From Leishmania martiniquensis (taxonomy: Eukaryota; Euglenozoa; Kinetoplastea; Trypanosomatida; Trypanosomatidae): a stretch of 64,000 bases of DNA. A program made the translations under genes and the position numbers. The notes under the pieces were generated by a model. It saw nothing but the letters and a program-made list of their open reading frames with translations, had not been told where the DNA came from and did no database searches. Shown here in pieces: positions 1-11,300 of the stretch; the stretch's first letter is position 1; each line of letters begins with the position of its first letter. The stretch is taken from positions 169,001 through 233,000 of the forward strand of contig NC_090166.1 in NCBI RefSeq assembly GCF_017916325.1, given 5' to 3'.

Positions 1-960
1 CTGTCTGTTCAAGCCGACACGAGCGGGGAGCCGGCTGGTCGTGAAGAGACGCACCGTCGGGAGGGGGGGCGAATGCGGGCACGACCGAATGATGATGCGA
101 AATAGGAAGAAAATGCCAGACGGAGTGAAAGCAGCTGGCGCGTGTGTAGAGGTGCGTGGCAGAGCTTCGAGGGTCCCCCCTCCTCGCTCTGTTGCGTGGG
201 AAGTGAGAAGGAGGTGAAGAGGGGAGTGGGGGGGGGGCAGCAAGAGAAGAGGTGGCAGACAGCGCTGCGGTCGCGTGCAGCACGTATGAATCCGCAGCAA
301 CCAAGGGCGCGCGCTGTCGATGACCACACACATACACACAGAGAGAGGGGGGGCAAAGCAGAAGGGAGGGGGTGTGCGAGGAACAGAAGGTAGACGAGAA
401 AGGTGGCATCGGCAGGTGTCAACGACTTCACATTATCTGCCGTGACTCGGAGTGGGCCGGCGCAGCCGTGGAGGGCATCGACGAAGAGGCGCATGCCTTT
501 TGGCGCTGTCGGAGTCAAGAGAGGGGGGACGCGGAAGTCCTCACCTTTTCATGCCCACTGAGCGAGGCCGCCAAGCACGCACGATTGATAGGCGGCGCGG
601 CCGAACAGCCACTCTCACCTGCGCTTGCTGGCGCGGAAATGAATGGCCGACATCACAGAGAGAGAGACACACACAGAGAAAGAAAGAAAGAGGGGGAGCA
701 AAGGCGTTGGGAAGTGTACGCTGAGTTACGAGCGATATGTCGATGCTGCTGCTTTGTTTAAAAGGGACCCAAAAGACGTGGGAAGAAGCTGGGCCACAGA
801 TGCGGGATGGGCGTGGGCGTGCACGTGGGCCTGAGCGCACACCGGAGTGCAGCACCCACAGCGGTGCACTTCACCATCCCAAAGAGGGAAACAGAAAAGC
901 TCACGAAAAGCACCGGTGAAACAGAAAGTTCTCCTGCACGTGAAGATATATGCACGCGTC
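1..960. other. spacer, probable 3' UTR of the J-domain gene
   Basis: I see no gene here. The plus strand is purine-rich with GA and CA tracts, and the open frames are short and of biased composition. By position it lies downstream of the J-domain gene on the minus strand, so it probably holds that gene's 3' UTR and the processing signals of a further gene outside the window. Confidence 0.6.
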
Positions 961-2664
961 TTACGGCGCCGTCCCGGCTCCAGTGTTGGAAGCGTTGGCA
1001 GGTGTCTGGGCGGCCGCTTTGCTCTCCGTCGCCGCAGCAGCGGCTCCAGAGGAAGCGATGGCGGCCACGCTCTCGCGCGAAGCCACCTCGCGGGTAACCT
1101 CCTTCATGGCCATCACGCTCAGCTCCTCCAGGCGCATCGCACGCACCTGGCGCTGCCCGGGAGTCACACTCGTGTCGAAGAGCACGAGTCGGCACGCCTG
1201 CAGCACAATGTGCCGTACGTCGCTCTCGTTCGCCACCGCCAGAACGCGCAGAATGTCCTCCTCTCCGAGGTTTTTGTCCACAAAGGCCCGTCGGGCGGTG
1301 CGCGCGCTCATTGCGGTCCAGTGCCACAGCGAGGACGCTGACATTGCCCACGATGAGTACCAGCTATCCATCTCTCTTTTCCAACTGCTGCCGTGGAGCT
1401 GCTGGCGCGAGGCGAGGTGGTACTCCTCCGCCACGTAGGACACGAAAACAGGGCCAAGGGCGGTGGATACAGCATCTCGAAGCGCGAGCTGAGCGGACTC
1501 AAACCCAGGCACGCCATTGTCGAGCCACGAAATCAGGTTCTTTGCGACGCGCAGACGGCGACGCGCGTGCAGCTCACGCTGCATCTCTGCCGTGAAGAGG
1601 ACGCCCTCCTCGAACACGAGAAAGAAGCGCAGCGGCCCCACCAACGCCTCCAGGAAAGCGGCCCCCAACAGCTCCTTCATGGGGTTTCCCGTCATCTCCG
1701 GCACATTTGCCGGGTCGACGGTGCCGTATCGGTCGTACGTTGCCCGTGTGTCCTCGTGACTGAGTACGTTGTAGACCTTGTTCAGCTCCTGGAACCGTAT
1801 CGTGGCGTTGGGGTCGTTTGGGTTCTTGTCGGGGTGCATCTCGAGCGCCTTGCGGGTGTACGCCTTTCGTATCTCGCCCGCCGTGGCGGTTGCCTCCACG
1901 CCCAGGAAGGCGTAGTAGTTGGCCGGCACAGCCGCCACAGGCCCCGGCTCTCTCGTGCCTGCCCCTGAGGGCGCTGAAGGAGCTCGCGCGCCCTCTGTTG
2001 CACTGCTTGCAGACGCCTCCCCACCCTCTGCCGAGCCCCCAGGTTGTGTGGCTGACACTGTTGTGGGCAGCGTGCCGTCCTTTCTCGCTTTCTCATACGC
2101 CTTGCGGGCTTCGCTGAGCAAGTCCTCATCTGTCTGTGGCAGTGCTTCGAAGTCGCAGGCGAGGTTGACCCGCACCCAGGCCTGCGCGTTGCTATCCCAG
2201 TATGCCTCCCCCTTGCTTACCTCACTCACAGCGCTGCGGGTGTTGTTGACACCGCGCACGATCTGCCTAACCCCGGCGTACGCGCCGTAGCCGGTCAACC
2301 CAACGAAACCCGCCACGCCCGCCCCAAAGCCTTTTGCCATGCCACCCCACCCGCCCTCCTTCGCGCCACCGTAAGTGCCGGCCACCACGCCGGCAAGGCC
2401 AAGCCCAATACCCGTGGCCGCATTACGAAGACCGTCCGACAGTCCTTGCAGCGCATGCTTGGGGTTGCGGCTGGCGAAGAGGCTCGTGATCTCCTCGAAA
2501 ACGGGGTCGAGTGCCTCCCCCTCAGCAGGCGCCTCTCCGCTGTCACCGGTGGCTGGAGAGGAGGCACTTAGCTCGCTCGGTACCGACATCCCAGAGAGCG
2601 GCGGCGCCGCCGAGCCGCGCGCGGGGCCGTTTGCCTCCTTTACCTCTTTGCTGGGCTTCTCCAT
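961..2664 (-). CDS. DnaJ (Hsp40) J-domain protein with glycine-zipper segment
   Basis: The 567-residue protein is probably a class III Hsp40 co-chaperone that stimulates Hsp70 ATPase activity. A J domain lies at about residues 248-313, with the HPD motif near residue 274 (MHPDKNP) and the usual helix pattern ending in YDRYG. Before it, residues 75-140 form a long Gly/Ala-rich hydrophobic stretch with repeated small-residue spacing, suggesting a glycine zipper or membrane-interacting segment. After the J domain, residues 320-480 (from GPLRFFLVFEEG onward) resemble the DnaJ-X region found in some plant and fungal J proteins. The ends are low-complexity Ala/Ser/Glu. There is no Gly/Phe-rich linker or cysteine zinc finger, so it is not type I or II. 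The ATG at 2664 follows a CT-rich tract and an AG near 2683. Client and location are unknown; membrane association is inference. Confidence 0.85.
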   Translation of the reverse strand: MEKPSKEVKEANGPARGSAAPPLSGMSVPSELSASSPATGDSGEAPAEGEALDPVFEEITSLFASRNPKHALQGLSDGLRNAATGIGLGLAGVVAGTYGGAKEGGWGGMAKGFGAGVAGFVGLTGYGAYAGVRQIVRGVNNTRSAVSEVSKGEAYWDSNAQAWVRVNLACDFEALPQTDEDLLSEARKAYEKARKDGTLPTTVSATQPGGSAEGGEASASSATEGARAPSAPSGAGTREPGPVAAVPANYYAFLGVEATATAGEIRKAYTRKALEMHPDKNPNDPNATIRFQELNKVYNVLSHEDTRATYDRYGTVDPANVPEMTGNPMKELLGAAFLEALVGPLRFFLVFEEGVLFTAEMQRELHARRRLRVAKNLISWLDNGVPGFESAQLALRDAVSTALGPVFVSYVAEEYHLASRQQLHGSSWKREMDSWYSSWAMSASSLWHWTAMSARTARRAFVDKNLGEEDILRVLAVANESDVRHIVLQACRLVLFDTSVTPGQRQVRAMRLEELSVMAMKEVTREVASRESVAAIASSGAAAAATESKAAAQTPANASNTGAGTAP

Positions 2665-3537
2665 AGCCGTTGGTGCTTCCTCCTGCGGCCGGGTCGTGAC
2701 GCGGCGGGAGAAGACGATTGCAACGAAAGCGGCAGCGACGAGTCTCCAGTGCGCAAGACACCAGCTGATCCACAGTATTCACTCCCTCCCCTGGCCGTTG
2801 AGAGCAGGAGAGGGGAAAGCGGCAAACGAAGAAGGTAAAGAGATATGGCGCTCCGCAGCTGAAACAGTTTCACTGATGACGGTACGGGGTCAATGAGGCC
2901 CCGCACAGTGCAGCGCCACAAGACGCCGATGGCGCTGAAGGTGAGAACCGGCAATGATCCGCTGTGCGTGCGTGCGTGCGTGCGTGTGTGTGTGCATAGG
3001 AGGTGACAGAAAGCAAAGGGGTGCGCACATGAAAGAGGGTGAAAAAGAGTCTGCAACCCGCAAGCGGAGAGGACAGCGCGCACCCGCGCGTGTGACCGGC
3101 ACACAGCCGCAAACGGTAAGGAAAGCGTCTGTGGGCTTCGATCCGCACAGAAAAAAAGATGCGCTCTCCTCCCCGCCCAGCAGGCGCACGCCATCGTCGC
3201 ATCAGACGGGTGCCAGCAGTTGGGCCACGCCAATGGTCCGCTTCGCCCATGTTTGCCCAGCCCAGCCCATTATTCTCTGCGGGCTTGGTTTTCCGCCGCT
3301 GCACGAGGACGTCAAGCGCAACTCTGGGAGAGATGAATGCAAGCCGGTGGGCATGCCAGTCTCACCTTTCTCCCGCTGCCCACTATTGGCGGCGGTGAAG
3401 GCACAACACAAGCGAATACAACTGAATCGATGTCGCATGAGTAACGGCATCCGGGCCGCCAAAAGGAGTGCGCACGAGCTCCCGTTGCCCAGACGCCACG
3501 AGCGCGTCTGCCTCAGTCCACCTCACCTCCTCCTGCG
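2665..3537. other. spacer between TRM13 and J-domain genes
   Basis: There is no gene. It holds a TGCG/TG microsatellite at 2963-2995 and pyrimidine-rich stretches on the minus strand just upstream of the J-domain start. These are probably the 3' UTR of TRM13 and the trans-splicing signal of the J-domain gene. Confidence 0.6.
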
Positions 3538-5223
3538 TCATGCCCGAAAGGCTACCAAGCAGACGTTCTCCTCGGTCACCTCACGTGTGGTGTACTGACA
3601 TTGAAACGCCACGTAGCCGAGGCGGCGCAGAAAATGCACGCGAAGCTGGTCAATAATGCGCTTGCACTTGCGCCCAATCATGCGCCGCTCCTCGTCGACA
3701 GCGTCGCCGCAGACGGCCCACGAGGACATGCTGGCCAGAGCGGCGAATTCCAGCTCGGACCACGTGAAGGGGGTGCCAGGAAGCACGAGGGGCGCCGGTG
3801 CCACCTCGTGTTGATCAGGTGGGTTCACATGTCTCAGCTCACATCGGTGGTGGCAGCAGGTCGCGATCACGACGATCGGCAGCCGCACCTGTGCCTGCGA
3901 TTGGAGCAAGGGGCCTTCCGTCAGGCACGACAACGCAAAATCTGTGCACGCGCCACACAGGTGTTTGCCAAGCACGGCCCAGCTTTCTAAGGGCCGCAAG
4001 ATCGCGCTCGCCACCGCAGCCGCCGCCGTCTCGCCCCCTTCCTGTGCCACTGGGCAAATGGCAGAGAGAAAAGCGTGGGTCAAGTCCAAATCCTTAATGT
4101 TGATTCGAAGACGCTGCAGAGGAACCGCAGAGTGCCGTACCCGCGCGTCACCCTTCCGACGAAAGCTGCCCATATCCAGCACCACGAGCCGCGGTCGAGG
4201 TGCCACCTTTGCTAAAAATTCGAGCTGGAACCCGAGCGGCGGCGTTAAGGATGGCGTCTCCGCGGGTACCGGACGCCGACTTGGGGGGACAGACTCACAC
4301 TGCAGCTCTCCATCGACAGATGTTGTGGCAGAGCCCACTTCTCCAAGGCCCCGAGCAACGAGCTGCTGCAGCGCCACGGAGAGACCGCCCTTGCCGGCCC
4401 CGAACTCCACGAAGCCGTCCACGTGAATCGGCGCGCATTGACCACTACCGCGATTGGCCAGTATCGAGCCGGCATCGTGTGTCTGCAGAATCACATCGCT
4501 TAGGCAGCGGAGTAGCGCCACGTGCTGAGGTCCGTGCTTCAGCGACAGCACTTGAACATGGTCCACATGGGCAGAGCAATCGAGGGAAGCTGTGACCGCT
4601 GGTGTCGGGGTGGCGCCCGACTCTGCAGAGGCGGCATCGCGGTCTCCTGACGGTTCCTGCAAGATGACAAGGTCAGGTGCAACACATGTGTCATAGCAGC
4701 ATTGCACCTTGCGTATGAGCGACGCCAAATCCTCTGCAGAAAGGTCGCGATGGGTACATCGCTGACGCTTTCCTTCGGGTACTGCCGCACTGCACGCACT
4801 TGCCACGAAAAGCGCGCCGCGATTCGCGTGCTTGTCTTCTCTAAAGTAGGGCAGCCTATGGGTCGCATGACGCAGGTCCGGGCAGACCTTCACGTGCTTC
4901 TCAAGCCGCGACGCGTAAACGCTGTGGTTGGGGTTGATAGGGCAAGGGACTCGCATATTCTTCGTGGAGCCAGCAGCGTCTTCTGGGGATGACGCGACAT
5001 CCCTCCCTGCGTGTGGTGCACCGGAGGGAGCCACACCTGCCTCTGAAACGCCATGTGTGCAGCAGTACAGAGAACCAGGCTTGCACTCAGTGCGGCAGAA
5101 TCGGTGCTTACGCGCGACGTAGTAGCTGCAGAGGTGTGGATTCGGGTTGCGCATGGGCGTCTCCATCTTTGACGCCTTGCATGCAGGGGCACATGCCTCC
5201 GCGTGCTCTGCGGTGAGAGGCAT
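3538..5223 (-). CDS. TRM13: tRNA 2'-O-methyltransferase TRM13
   Basis: The 561-residue protein is predicted to methylate the 2'-O of residue 4 in the acceptor stem of certain tRNAs, as known for yeast Trm13. It begins with a CCCH-type TRM13 zinc finger at residues 32-57 (C32, C43, C47, C54, H57). A second CHHC finger of the U11-48K type follows at residues 94-114 (C94, H100, H110, C114). The methyltransferase half has the SAM-binding loop EFGAGKGGLS near residues 272-282, a KDLDL segment, GKHLCGACTD near 416-426 and the family motif ATCCHHRCE near 451-459. This finger-finger-methyltransferase order is the full TRM13 architecture. An in-frame extension to 5244 begins with GTG, so I use the first ATG at 5223. 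Confidence 0.88.
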   Translation of the reverse strand: MPLTAEHAEACAPACKASKMETPMRNPNPHLCSYYVARKHRFCRTECKPGSLYCCTHGVSEAGVAPSGAPHAGRDVASSPEDAAGSTKNMRVPCPINPNHSVYASRLEKHVKVCPDLRHATHRLPYFREDKHANRGALFVASACSAAVPEGKRQRCTHRDLSAEDLASLIRKVQCCYDTCVAPDLVILQEPSGDRDAASAESGATPTPAVTASLDCSAHVDHVQVLSLKHGPQHVALLRCLSDVILQTHDAGSILANRGSGQCAPIHVDGFVEFGAGKGGLSVALQQLVARGLGEVGSATTSVDGELQCESVPPSRRPVPAETPSLTPPLGFQLEFLAKVAPRPRLVVLDMGSFRRKGDARVRHSAVPLQRLRINIKDLDLTHAFLSAICPVAQEGGETAAAAVASAILRPLESWAVLGKHLCGACTDFALSCLTEGPLLQSQAQVRLPIVVIATCCHHRCELRHVNPPDQHEVAPAPLVLPGTPFTWSELEFAALASMSSWAVCGDAVDEERRMIGRKCKRIIDQLRVHFLRRLGYVAFQCQYTTREVTEENVCLVAFRA

Positions 5224-6100
5224 AGACGGCGATCCACAGCACACCGCAGGCTGACAGGGCGCTGCTCAGCCTCAGCTAAAGCGCCTCTTTGAGCCGGGGG
5301 ATGTGTTGTGTCCGCGAAGTGGGGCCGAGGGGTGTGGGCGGTGGTGAAGTGCAGCAGACGAGTGGCAGGGCGGGAAGGGGAAGAGGGTGAGGACGGTGAA
5401 AGAGGAAACAAGTCGGGCACCCTCGCGACTTCGCAGGTAGACAGACAGACGGAGAGGGAGTACGTCAGTTTAATCTTCTCCGCTGGGAAACGCCAAGAGG
5501 AGAAATACCGCCCCCATGGAGGGGGGAGGAGGTGGACCATGGAAGAGGGGTCTCGGCGATACCCAATCATTCCTCTTCGTAGCCTGCAGCCCCCTCCCTT
5601 TCCCCCACCCCGCCTTCGGCTATTCGGTTAGAGCGCTTTTCAGTGGCTCACCACCGGCCACACATTAGCCGGTGGGGGTACACGACACTCAGTGGCAAGG
5701 GATCTGAAGTGGAAGCACACATGCAGAGAGAGACACACACAATGACAGATTCCTCGGCGCGGTATCGCACACGACTCGGAAGGGCCCTTTCGAAGTCAGA
5801 ACACATAAAACCAAACGGGAACGGTGCGCCTCTCTTCTTCGTGCGCGGCGCAGTTTTGCGGCAGAGCGGGCAACCGATGAGCAACTCGGGAGTGAGACGG
5901 AAGGCGGCTCACCACGACGCACTCAATCGTCGACGTTGGGAGGCAGTAAAAAGAGTGGGTAGAAGAGGAAGAGGGGAGGTGGGAGGAGCGGGGCCTGGGC
6001 AAACATACCCGCACAGGGCGGCAACTTGAAGCTGTGGTGAAGTCAGTGACGACTAAAGTCTTCTGAGAAGCGCACCAAGAAAGACATTACCTTTACGCGG
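5224..6100. other. gene-free stretch left of inverted repeat
   Basis: I see no credible coding region. The plus strand is moderately purine-rich. The stretch contains the presumed 5' UTR and splice acceptor of TRM13 near 5224-5300, and otherwise unrecognised sequence up to the inverted-repeat arm. Confidence 0.6.
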
Positions 6101-6588
6101 CGTATCCATTGGCTGCCACAGCGCAACGGGGGGAGGGGGGGCTCCACACACCATCCAGCCTGCCGCACAGGCCCCCACCGCCTCGTCGTGCGAAGCAGTC
6201 CTAGAAACGCGCGCTACAGCAATGCGCTAACTCAGCTCCCCACCCGCTGCGCAGCTTTCCTCGCAGCCGCACCCATCCTGCCGACCCCCACCTGGTGAGG
6301 ACCCCTTTCAGGGTACCCCTCAGGCCCTCCTCACCCCAGCGGGCAGTGGTGCGGGTGACAGAGATGCTTGCGTGAGATCGGCACGCTGCTCATTGTGCGC
6401 ACTATACAAGCATCTCCACTGCCGCAAACTTCTCCGGCGCAGTGCCATCCGGGACCGTCCCCGCGATATCTGTGGCGATGCATCGCCCTGACGTTTTCCA
6501 CACCGTCGTGGCCAGAGCTCTGTCACCACGTGAAGCAGTTCGGGTACGGCAGAGATACAGAGGCTGCGTGGCCCCCTCGCGGTGGGTG
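6101..6588. repeat. left arm of 488 bp inverted repeat
   Basis: The 488 bases read as the exact reverse complement of 7868-8355. I compared them line by line and found no mismatch. Identity stops abruptly on both sides (6100/8356 and 6589/7867). Length and non-coding position in a presumed 3' UTR are compatible with a Leishmania SIDER retroposon, but I could not confirm the SIDER signature. Confidence 0.9.
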
Positions 6589-7867
6589 AGGACTTGCGAT
6601 ATCGAGGGCGAGGGTGGCGAAAGCGAAGAGCAGAAAAAAAACAACCGAAGAAAAAGGGACTCTGTGCCCGAACGCGCACGGCAGTGAGTGACTTCCAGTC
6701 ACACCCCACTCAGTACATAAGCACGCGCCGGCCAACACATGTGAAGGCAGGGCTGCCGACATAGGGGAGCAGGAGGCACGTAAGAGCAGGCGTCCCGTTA
6801 GGTCCACTCGACCGTACCCGAGGCCTCACAGAGGCGGCGACAGAGCGGGAGAGGAGAAAAAGGAAAGAGACCTAAGTGGCGGTGCATGAAGGAGGTGGGG
6901 GCTCTCAGATCAAGGAGGCGCACTGGCAGGTACGCACCTGCCGAGGAAGCGGAGGCATGCACACAGATTCGCTACTTCCCTGCACTTCGACACGTCACCA
7001 CCATCGACCCTTCGGGGGAGGTGAAGCGGAAGAAGAAAGAACACTGAGGGATGATCAGATAAACTTTCGTTCACTCGCGCACAGCTTTTTTCACCCCCGT
7101 GCCGAGCAGCAGCCAGTGAAGGCGCTAAGCGGGAGAGGAGCGTACGCAGCCGAAGTCGCGAATCGCTCCTTTGAGCCGCACATGTGTACAAACGTGAATG
7201 AAAGGAGTGAGCACGCAGTGGCGAGAGCTGCGTCGTTGTCTGCCTTCTCGGCGATGACCGCCCGTTGTAGAGCGGGGGGGTGCAAGGGTAAAGGAGAGCG
7301 CTGTGCGCGTGTGTCAGAGAGGCAGCCATTCGCACGTGGTGCAGCCGGTGAGTGAAAACACGTGAGGCTTCGATCAGCGCGCAACCGCGCCTATGGTCCT
7401 GTGCTTTGCGTCTGAGCACACACGCACCACTTCCCTCTCTCTGTCTCCTCCGTGGCATCTGAGCTAGACGAGTGCGCTTAGTAAATCAGTCGTTTCTTTT
7501 TTTTGGGGGGGGGATGGACTCATTACAGCGACACCACGTCAGAGCGATTCCTCACGGTAGTGGGGCTTCCTTTGAGCAGCGCACCGGAGAGGGGGCGCCT
7601 ACGCGGGGGAGCCTTAGCTGAAGAGGGGAGAGAAGGAGAGGGAGGGAAAAATGTCTATGGACAGATCCACGGGCACGAAAAAAAAAGAAAGTGAAGGTGG
7701 CCAAGAAGAGAGTAAAGCGGCTGAACTAAAAGGGCAAGATAAACACGTGAACGCAGTGGAACGAGGAGACGAGCAGCGAGTGCGATTCTTCACCTCCGCC
7801 AGACAAAGGCTCGCAAAGTGGCGTGGGGCACACCTCATCCCGCACCCCAATAGGAGGCGCGGCCCCC
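6589..7867. other. 1279 bp loop between inverted-repeat arms
   Basis: This is unique-looking sequence with A-runs (6627-6634), no codon structure and no recognisable gene on either strand. It would be the loop of a long hairpin if the region were transcribed. Confidence 0.6.
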
Positions 7868-8355
7868 CACCCACCGCGAGGGGGCCACGCAGCCTCTGTA
7901 TCTCTGCCGTACCCGAACTGCTTCACGTGGTGACAGAGCTCTGGCCACGACGGTGTGGAAAACGTCAGGGCGATGCATCGCCACAGATATCGCGGGGACG
8001 GTCCCGGATGGCACTGCGCCGGAGAAGTTTGCGGCAGTGGAGATGCTTGTATAGTGCGCACAATGAGCAGCGTGCCGATCTCACGCAAGCATCTCTGTCA
8101 CCCGCACCACTGCCCGCTGGGGTGAGGAGGGCCTGAGGGGTACCCTGAAAGGGGTCCTCACCAGGTGGGGGTCGGCAGGATGGGTGCGGCTGCGAGGAAA
8201 GCTGCGCAGCGGGTGGGGAGCTGAGTTAGCGCATTGCTGTAGCGCGCGTTTCTAGGACTGCTTCGCACGACGAGGCGGTGGGGGCCTGTGCGGCAGGCTG
8301 GATGGTGTGTGGAGCCCCCCCTCCCCCCGTTGCGCTGTGGCAGCCAATGGATACG
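7868..8355. repeat. right arm of 488 bp inverted repeat
   Basis: This is the exact reverse complement of 6101-6588 by direct reading. Open frames crossing it appear on both arms only because the same DNA is read twice; they do not look like a gene. Confidence 0.9.
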
Positions 8356-11300
8356 GTAGGACGGGAAAAGGTGGGAAGGGAGCACACAGCGAACGAAAAC
8401 GGGCCAGAGCGAATGGCAGAAGGCGGTGAGGGGTGAGGAAGAGGTGAAATGGGAAGAGGGGCACGGCGCCAGACGAGCGAGATAGAAAAGGGCACGAAGG
8501 GGAAAAGGAGAAAGGAGAGAGGAGGGGGAGGGTAGTCGTGTATGTTTGCGGAGAAGAGAGTACGAGAGGAGGGCAGAGAGGGGAGGCGACCCCCTAACCT
8601 CCCCGCCTGAAAAAAAAAAAGAAAAGATCACTCGGCACGAAAAGTGGGCGAAGAAAAGGGGTGGGGCACCGCGTGCCAAAGACGCATCACGTGAAAAGCG
8701 GAGACAAAGGTGGAAAAAAAAGAGAAGAGCCGATCAACTGACAAGAATGCACAACGGCATCAACGCCAACGGAAAGAGAGAGAGAGGAGAAGAGAGGGGA
8801 GGGGAGGGGGTAAAGGGGAGCATCGACAACAGAATGGGAGGAAAAAGAAAGAGTAACACAGAAGATGACGCGCACAAACGACAGAGAGCGTTTCGTCCTC
8901 TGTGCTGGTCATTTTTCGTTCTCTGCTGCCTTTGTGCTGCAGCAGGCGCCTGTGAGTGTTCGCCTTCTGCGCGTGAGCGCCAACGCAGGCAGAGAAGTGA
9001 AAGAGAGAGAGCGCACGTGCTACAACAGAGGAGGCAGAAGTCGTCGAAGAAGCGAGAAGAGAATGAGGGGACTCAGCTGGGTTCAACATGTGTGGGAGGT
9101 ATCTCCATACCTGTCTCCCACCCCCCACTCAGCTGCACCTCCAGGCAGCACAAACGATGGGTATTTCAAAGACGGAAAAAAAAGGCCCTGGGAAAAGCTC
9201 CATGATGGGCTGCGACTCCTTCAACGACCGCGCGTGGTATGGCCCTGTACGCTGCGGACTTCTTTGGTTTTGGTAATGAGAGGAAAAAAGGGAGAGGAGA
9301 GGGGCAGAAGCGGTCGCACGCCAACTCGTCTCTACGACAGCGCCGGTACCCAGCACACGGGTACACGCCACCTACAAGAGAGCGGGCACCGGCGTGCAAG
9401 AGAGAGGTGGAATGGAGCACGGGATGAGGGGGAAAGGGCTCAGGAGAGGGGAAGGGAGGGGGCGGCTGTAAACTAACAAAAATAACGCGAAGAATAGAGA
9501 GAGAGAGCACCTGTGTTGGAGCACACGCGCAGAGAGCACAGAAAACAATGCGAACCACAACGAAATGGAATATATAAAAAAACGGAGGAGCCGACGGTTC
9601 GATGGCGACGTGAAAAAAAAGGGTAACGAAGGGGGAAGTAAAACTCGGAGCGAGAGGGGTGCGACCATAGCAACGTTTGCGGGCGGGAGGGGGAGAGGGG
9701 GGAGGAGGAGGAAAAAAAAAAAGAAGATTCCGCGGGCGAAAGAGCGGGTCGCAGAAGAGTGGTGGTGCAGCGCAGAGAAGAGATACGTAGTCGCCGTGGC
9801 TTTGAGCATCAAACGCCCCTCCCACCACCTACCACTCCCTCTTCTTCACCCCACCTGTTGGGTACCCGCACGCGCTTGCGCCCCCTTGGTGTAAAGCTGG
9901 TGGGCATGCACGGCACGAGAGCCCACGGGAACGGGCTGTGGATGTCTATGACGAATGCGTCGTTGAAATCCGACAAGGGTAAGGGTGCCGGTAGGCTCGC
10001 CCACGCGTGCATGGCGGCTGAGTCGCGTCATATGCTCCCACCGCCGCATACTGTCCTCCTCCGCAAACACATCCACACACACACACACACTCGATCACCA
10101 CCCCGCATTCCGCCGCAGAAGAAGACCGTGCGCGAGGAGGGAAGAGCGATGGCCTTCCAGTCCAGAGGAAAACGCCGCAAAAGAAAAATCGGCACCTGAG
10201 ACGTTTGGGGCGGCGACCAAAGCAACGATCCGACGAGTAGCCGCGAGAGGCGAGGCGAGGCGAGGGGGAGAGAAGGGGGAGATGGAGAGGGGGAGAGGGG
10301 TGACGCACACACACACAGCAAGGAGGAAGGAGCGAGCCGCTGAAGGGGACGAGAAACGCACGAAGAGACGCGTGAGCAAGGCAACGTGGAACGACGTGTG
10401 GGGGGAAGAAGGGAGAGAGAGGCAAAACGAGAGGTTTGTGTGTGTGTGTCGGTGAGAGGAGGGGAGTGAGGTGTGGAGCAGAGGAAGAGCGCACCGAGGA
10501 GGATAGCGAGACAGGCACCCCTTCCCGTACGTGCGAGCCCAGAGATACAGCGAGAAAGAACGACTCACACGACTGCGCGCAATAGCGCACACGCACATAC
10601 GGCAGCGGAGGGAGGGGAAGAGGAGGGGGAAGGGGGGGATAGAACCCTTGCGCAGACATCCGAGCAGCTTCAAAGCGATGTTGGTCTTCGTTTCCCATAA
10701 GGGCAGGTGGCCTCCATTGCGTCCCCCTCTTTCGTTTATTGAATAGAGGAGGGGGAAGCGGCGAGGTAGCCGCTGTGAGAGCGAGACGGGTGGAGAGCAG
10801 AGGAGGCTGTAGAGGGGGGGGTAGAGCAGGTTTCTACTCGAAACACGCAAGGAAAGGGGGGAGGGGAGCAAACAGATATGGGAATACGTTGGGAAGGCGT
10901 TTGACTGCGTGTGCGCGTTTGTGCACGTCACGAAAAAGAGACTGAGGGAGGGAGATGAGGAGATGAGGAAAGGACAAGCGAGAGGAGGTGATTACAATGA
11001 CGCTGATGCGGCGGTGCTGGCGGTGAGACGTATCGCAGCACCTCCGCTGGAGAGCAGACGAGAGAGCGCCATAGATATACATATACATATATTCCCCGCT
11101 ACACTACGACGCCCGCGGCTGATGATGTCTGCGCAAATACAACACGTCCGAGTCCGCAAGCCACCTCTTCGTCTGACATCCACTTCACACCAATTCATAA
11201 CACATGGGAAGCAGGAGGGGGGATGGGGAAAGAAACGAAGCACGCGATAGAGGCCATCTCACAGGGATGCTGTCCACGCAGCACCGCATGTACTTGTAAA

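Noticed and set aside
7651..8136. Plus-strand frame of 161 codons matching a minus-strand frame at 6320-6709
   Set aside because: The match is explained by the inverted repeat being read from both arms. No domain or codon bias supports a gene.
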